From Gnetum montanum (lineage: Eukaryota; Streptophyta; Gnetopsida; Gnetales; Gnetaceae), in contig MNCI01015499.1 in assembly GCA_015680685.1 (NCBI GenBank), positions 1,614,028 to 1,678,027 on the forward strand: 64,000 nucleotides of DNA, written 5' to 3'. The notes under the pieces were generated by a model. The model saw nothing but the letters and a program-made list of their open reading frames with translations. It was not told the origin of the DNA and made no database searches. Position 1 is the stretch's first letter. Every line of letters starts with the position of its first letter. Below, in pieces: positions 60,004 to 64,000 of this stretch. Position numbers and translations under genes: made by a program.

Positions 60004-61471
60004 TGTACTGACCTAAATCGTCGGTGTGAGGTTGGATTGGAAACAGACATCGAAAGATTGTTGGGCAGCCACAGTTGACCCTGCCTTCGCATGAGGGCAA
60101 GCTAGAAAATGGAACGAAGGCAGAGTGCCTTGGATGGTTTGCACGCAAATCAACTAAGGACTTCCCCGAGCGTAAGCTATGGCTAGCACTGGGGTTATTG
60201 TGAACGATGTAAACAGGATGTAAACAGAATGCAAACAGCGACACAAAAATGTAAACAGAACGTACTGAATTATAAATAAAGCGCAAATCGAGCTATATTG
60301 TAAATAAAGAATAAACCGAAGTAAATAACATAAATAGGAGGCAATGAACTTTATTGTATTGTTTGATAAAAATGTATGCACCGGTCGAAGTGTAGCTGCA
60401 CGTGTGGATGGCAGGTCAAGCACTAAGCCCCGGGATGATGTCTGAAGTGACGATGCGATAATGTGATGTGATGAACGTGAGAAATACTTGGATGCCAACA
60501 GTCAGATGTGCCGAGCGCCCAAGGATTGCCAGTTCTGTAATTTCTCAGAATTGCCAATGTCTCTAATTTTTTCCTCCAATTGCCCCTGATTTATGTGAAT
60601 TGACAGGGTATTTATAAGGTTGGGCCGTGCTCCAGCACAGAATTTTAGAATGGAATCAACGGTTGAGAGATGAGAGGAAAGTGGATCTGGTAACATGTGT
60701 CCAATGGACAGTTGTGCTTGGGTTGGATGCATGCTGGCAAGAGTTGGATGTGTGTCGGACAGTTGTGCACGAGTTGGATGTGTGTCAGCAAGCTACGTTC
60801 TTGACTAAATACATTGTTTCTGAGTCTTTCTGAAATTTTCTGGAATGTTCTAAAAGTTACTGATGCTGATAATTCTCTGCCATTTTCTGAAATATTTCTG
60901 AAATTTTCTGGAAGTTGATGAAAGTTGCTAATGCTGGTAATTCTCTACCATTTTCTGAGATATTTCTGAAATTTTCTGAAACTTCGATGAATAGTGTTCG
61001 CGCGATGAATAGTGTTTTACGCAGATGAATAGTGTTTGATGCAGTGAATAGTGTTTTACGCATCTTACGCTCTGCAGCATAATAAAATGTAGCCACAGCG
61101 TAATCAACCGAAAACACCTCATTTAAGGCCCGAATCTTGATTTTCTGAAGGCGGGGAACCGCTGGGGACCTTGGTGAAGGTCATGGGGGGTCCTTGTGCT
61201 TGATTTTGGCTTGTTTTGACTTAGTTTCAGGGCCCCAAAAATTGGTGACGCTAATCCTTACGCTGTGCAGCGTAAACACAACGCGAGCACATTGTACTTG
61301 GCCAAAATTCCATTTTTTAACCTTAAAATGGATGATTCTTGATACCGAGACTTGCTGTCATGATTTGTGGGCACTCGGGGGACCTTGCTTGCTCCATGGT
61401 GGGCTTCTTGAAGCCATTTCAGAGGCTCTGAAGTTGTTTGGAAGTGTTGCCAAAATTTTTGTGGTGTTTCA
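60004..61471 (-). repeat. 5' LTR of C2
   Basis: Partner of 52535-54162; TATA-like text at 60609-60617. Leader DNA between LTR and gag (59699-60003) contains CTGTAGCAG/GTGAGCACT short repeats. Confidence 0.9.
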
Positions 61472-61476
61472 CTACC

Positions 61477-62035
61477 TATAGGCAAATGGCTAGGCAGAGG
61501 CCACAAACAAGGTCATCATCAACCTTCTAAAGAAGATGCTTAGCAGTAGCAAATGATGATGGCACGAGTAGCTGGTCTATGCACTATGGGCCTATCACAC
61601 AACACATAGAACAACAATAGGTAAGATGTCATATAGCCTTGTATATGGTTCTGAAGTGATTTTGCCTCTTGAATTACAATTTCCATCACTTTGTATAATC
61701 CTCTTGAGCTTCGTTAACAAGGCCCAAAATAACATGTTGAAAGCCATTGACCTTGACTCTATAGAATAGGAGCATATGCAAATGCTTGATCACATCAAAT
61801 GATACTAAGAGAAGTAATGGAAAAAGCACCACCACAATCAACATTGGCAGCAAATTAAGGGAACCTGGTCCTCGAGGTTGTTTGCAAATCCACGAATAAA
61901 TTCTTAGCCAACTCAGAAGGGCCTTTCTTGGTCATTAAGGCTTATAATAATAGAGCATTCAAGCTTGTTGATCTAGACAGTAATGAGTTTATCAATCCAA
62001 TCAATCATTCACACCTAAAGTTGTACTATTCTTGA
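61477..62035 (+). pseudogene. int: integrase of B1, part 3 (core end and C-terminus)
   Basis: Continues directly from 52534: ANG, a TAG, AEATNKVIINLLKKML carries the catalytic Glu of the core. Then YALWAYHTTHRTTIGKMSYS, LVYGSEVILPLEL and a decayed C-terminal part (LKLYYS-type end near 62030). Confidence 0.87.
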
Positions 62036-62059
62036 CATGCAACACCACATCGATGTTAA

Positions 62060-62300
62060 AACAAGGTAAGAAGATAATCTGCTAAGACTATAAACTGGCA
62101 CAGATAGTTCGCTATAACTATAAACTAGCACAACATAGTTCGCTATGGCTATAAATTGGCACAATCCATTCTTGTGTCATGATGATAAATTGGCACAACA
62201 TTCATTATCTATTACAACATTAAACTAGCACACAATAGTATGCTAGGACTATAAACTAGCATACTTTGATCTACCAAGACCTTGAATTGGGTTCATAGTT
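62060..62300 (+). repeat. TTAAACTA-motif array, B1 3' region
   Basis: Seven or so units such as TCTGCTAAGACTATAAACTGGCA and TTCGCTATAACTATAAACTA, spaced about 35 nt, element sense. Confidence 0.75.
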
Positions 62301-63884
62301 CAACATGCATAGCTCAATACATATAGTTCTGCAGATAAGTGAGCACGAATACTTTCGATCCTCTATCAACTCCCCATATCCTAGTGGGTTGGATGGGGTA
62401 GGGCATTGCAGTTCTAGAATGAAGTTCATGCCATTAAGAAAAGGCCTCTAGAGCACTTGTAGTGACATCATCCTTAGCATTTTGCTAACCTTCCAGAGCT
62501 ACCACCACCATTGCCAATAGTACCATTCCTAGGCTATGTTGACAACACCATCAGCCTTGGGTGTTTCATCAATGGTTAGGGCTCTCACCGTCAACACCAT
62601 CCATTAGAGTCCCAACAGTACTATGGCCCAACCACAACACTACCATCCTCTAGCCCTCATCATTGCCTAGCCTTAGAAGTGCATCCAATAGTGTGGCTCC
62701 CCACCATCCTATTAGATTTCTAAGCTCCTATCCTTGGTGTGGAGTCTTAAGCACTTACATCGTTATCACGTTTGGCCACCTTGTTGGCCTCCCTTGGGTG
62801 CTTGCTTCTAGTGTAGCTACTAGAGGTTTTGCAGCTTTCTGGCTCTGGCATCTACACTGGCCTTCCTACTTTGGCACTATAAGCTCTTACAATTGGTCCA
62901 ACACTCACAGCACTTGCAACACCCTCACAATAAATAGTTTACTTTTATCTCTCATATCATGTGGTTGTTTTCTTATTTCCTCTGCATTTTGTTTATAGGA
63001 AGAAACCTTGGAGGTAGTCGTTTGAAGGCATGTTTTGTCATAGCAACAGGGCACCACATCACTTTGATGCTCTTGGTTGAACTTGCTAAGCCAATTAAGA
63101 GTGCACATCCCTATTATCCTACTATAGACTACTTGCATTTATCCCTTTTACCCTACATGTTTCCACCTTCCTTGGAAGCTTCTTTGATGCACATGACACC
63201 CTTCTTTCAGTTGATCGTAGAACCCATGATAGACGTAATGCAACTCATCCCATGGGAATCCTTTGTGGGCTGGTCAAAGCTCAAGCAGATGTAACACAAC
63301 TCATCTTAGGGAGGAAACACCTGTCCTACAGACATGATGTGGTTGCCTCTAAGCAAAGCCCATCAAGTGGCACACATTCCACTCAATGATAAGCATCTTG
63401 CAACTAGCATTCCATAAATAGAAAGAGCAAAAGTGGGGTAAAATATATCCCCAAAAAAGATCTAACAAAGCTGTAATTTCACAACTAGTCCAACCTTGAA
63501 TTCACAATGGCCTTCTCATAAGCACTTTGACGAGAGGCCAACATGTCAAGGGTAAGATATTATGATGCTATGGGTGAAGGCTCTCTCACAAGCACTCCAA
63601 TGAGAGGCCATCATTTTGATGACAAGCCACCCTAGTGCCATGAGCATAGTCAACTTTGCTGACTACACATCTTGTAGCATGATACATCATTTGCATCTTA
63701 TTCCTCCCTTGCTATCTCCAAGCAAACTCCCTGCATCCATTACCTACATCATACCATTTCCTTTAGCACACTTGAGCTTAGTGAAGCACCATCCGATTGG
63801 GTACTGATGGGCAATGTTGGTGCCATATCTGTTGTGGTGTTTTGGGTTCTTTGTCGATGTCTCTTGGGCCACTCCTCCAAACAT
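62301..63884 (+). other. B1 3' untranslated region
   Basis: No recognised domain. Small plus-strand frames at 62663-63294 are unsupported. Confidence 0.5.
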
Positions 63885-63901
63885 CGAGAAGGAGGGACTA
63901 G
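63885..63901 (+). other. polypurine tract of B1
   Basis: GAGAAGGAGGGACTAG immediately before the 3' LTR. Confidence 0.75.
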
Positions 63902-64000
63902 TAAAACATCACCAAATTTAGGCAACAACACTACAATGGAAAATTTGTCAAAGTTTCAACACAAGACATTTTTTTAAGTGTTTGACCCATGATCCCATTT
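63902..64000 (+). repeat. 3' LTR of B1 (first 99 bases)
   Basis: TAAAACATCACCAAATTTAG aligns with the 5' LTR start at 22348 and stays aligned to the window edge (TTTGACCCATGATCCCA). Confidence 0.85.

Larger units (their letters stand above)
52535..61471 (-). mobile_element. Tat/Ogre-like element C2, inserted in B1 integrase
   Basis: Minus strand, with target duplication CCACC (52530-52534) and CTACC (61472-61476), one transition apart. LTRs are the same family as C1. Carries gag-PR and long tandem arrays but no RT, RNase H or integrase, so it must depend on a partner element. It is the least decayed element here: gag-PR has only a handful of nonsense changes, all CAA, CAG or CGA sites. The LTRs differ mainly by transitions and an indel of about 140 bp at 53342-53490. 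Confidence 0.9.
22348..64000 (+). mobile_element. Tat/Ogre-like LTR retrotransposon B1 (runs off right edge)
   Basis: Plus-strand element with 5' LTR, PBS, gag, PR, probable intron, RT, RNase H, a second (additional) RNase H, integrase, PPT and the first 99 bases of the 3' LTR. The additional RNase H before integrase and the PR-RT intron are hallmarks of the Tat/Ogre lineage. The integrase is interrupted by A2 (37386-52095) and C2 (52535-61471). Across both junctions the protein reading resumes once one copy of the 5-bp target duplication is removed. Confidence 0.88.

Noticed and set aside
60154-60498. Open frame of 114 codons, also at 52544-53029 and 1492-1731
   Set aside because: Lies inside the C-family LTR, covers TATA and edge sequence, and has no coding-like conservation.
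62663-63294. Two overlapping plus-strand frames as an extra ORF of B1
   Set aside because: Overlapping frames, low complexity, no domain and no coding signature such as CAG-derived stops in one frame.
1-64000. tRNA, rRNA or bacterial-type operons
   Set aside because: No cloverleaf, rRNA core text or ribosome-binding-site-led gene clusters were seen by eye.

Overview
This window looks like nuclear DNA from a land plant with a large, repeat-rich, heavily methylated genome. A gymnosperm-like genome is possible, but the sequence does not prove the taxon. No intact cellular gene, rRNA, tRNA or CRISPR array was seen. Nearly all of it is LTR retrotransposon DNA of the Ty3/gypsy superfamily, nested several levels deep and decayed mainly by C-to-T and G-to-A transitions. 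Most internal stops are TAG, TAA or TGA at sites where CAG, CAA or CGA fits the reading.

Layout. (1) 1-3089: partial minus-strand Tat/Ogre-like element C1 (gag fragment, 5' LTR). (2) 3090-5797: unassigned AT-rich DNA holding a GC-rich island (about 3125-3395), a near-perfect 513-bp foldback element (3601-4113) and a trace of unknown coding sequence. (3) 5798-17643: minus-strand Athila-like element A1, with both LTRs and a 5-bp target duplication. It has gag-PR-RT-RH-INT plus an extra ORF in the envelope-like position, which has its own TATA box and leader intron. (4) About 17925-20810: short degenerate element D. (5) 22348 to beyond 64000: plus-strand Tat/Ogre-like element B1 (5' LTR, gag, PR, a probable 6.7-kb intron, RT, RH, a second RNase H, INT, start of the 3' LTR). 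Its integrase is cut twice: by Athila-like element A2 (37386-52095) and by the gag-PR-only Tat-like element C2 (52535-61471). A2 itself contains B2 (44130-49516), an LTR-gag-truncated-LTR relative of B1. So the order of events is B1 first, then A2 and C2 into B1, with B2 inside A2.

Two regions stand out. In the putative B1 intron, on the opposite strand, lies a multi-exon gene-like sequence (29059-32673): seven exon-like blocks, six intron-like gaps, about 1,000 codons, and an acidic C-terminus ending at a stop. I do not recognise the family. In A1, the extra ORF (6944-8425) encodes a coiled-coil-like protein of about 490 residues and is preceded by a U3-like promoter segment and a 310-nt leader intron. 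A third theme is a short motif around TTAAACTA, always in element sense orientation. It forms non-coding arrays in several Tat-like elements and also encodes the MTLNY-type repeats of Gag.

These coding regions would supply capsid (Gag), protease, reverse transcriptase/RNase H and integrase for copy-and-paste transposition. None appears functional. C2 is the least damaged.
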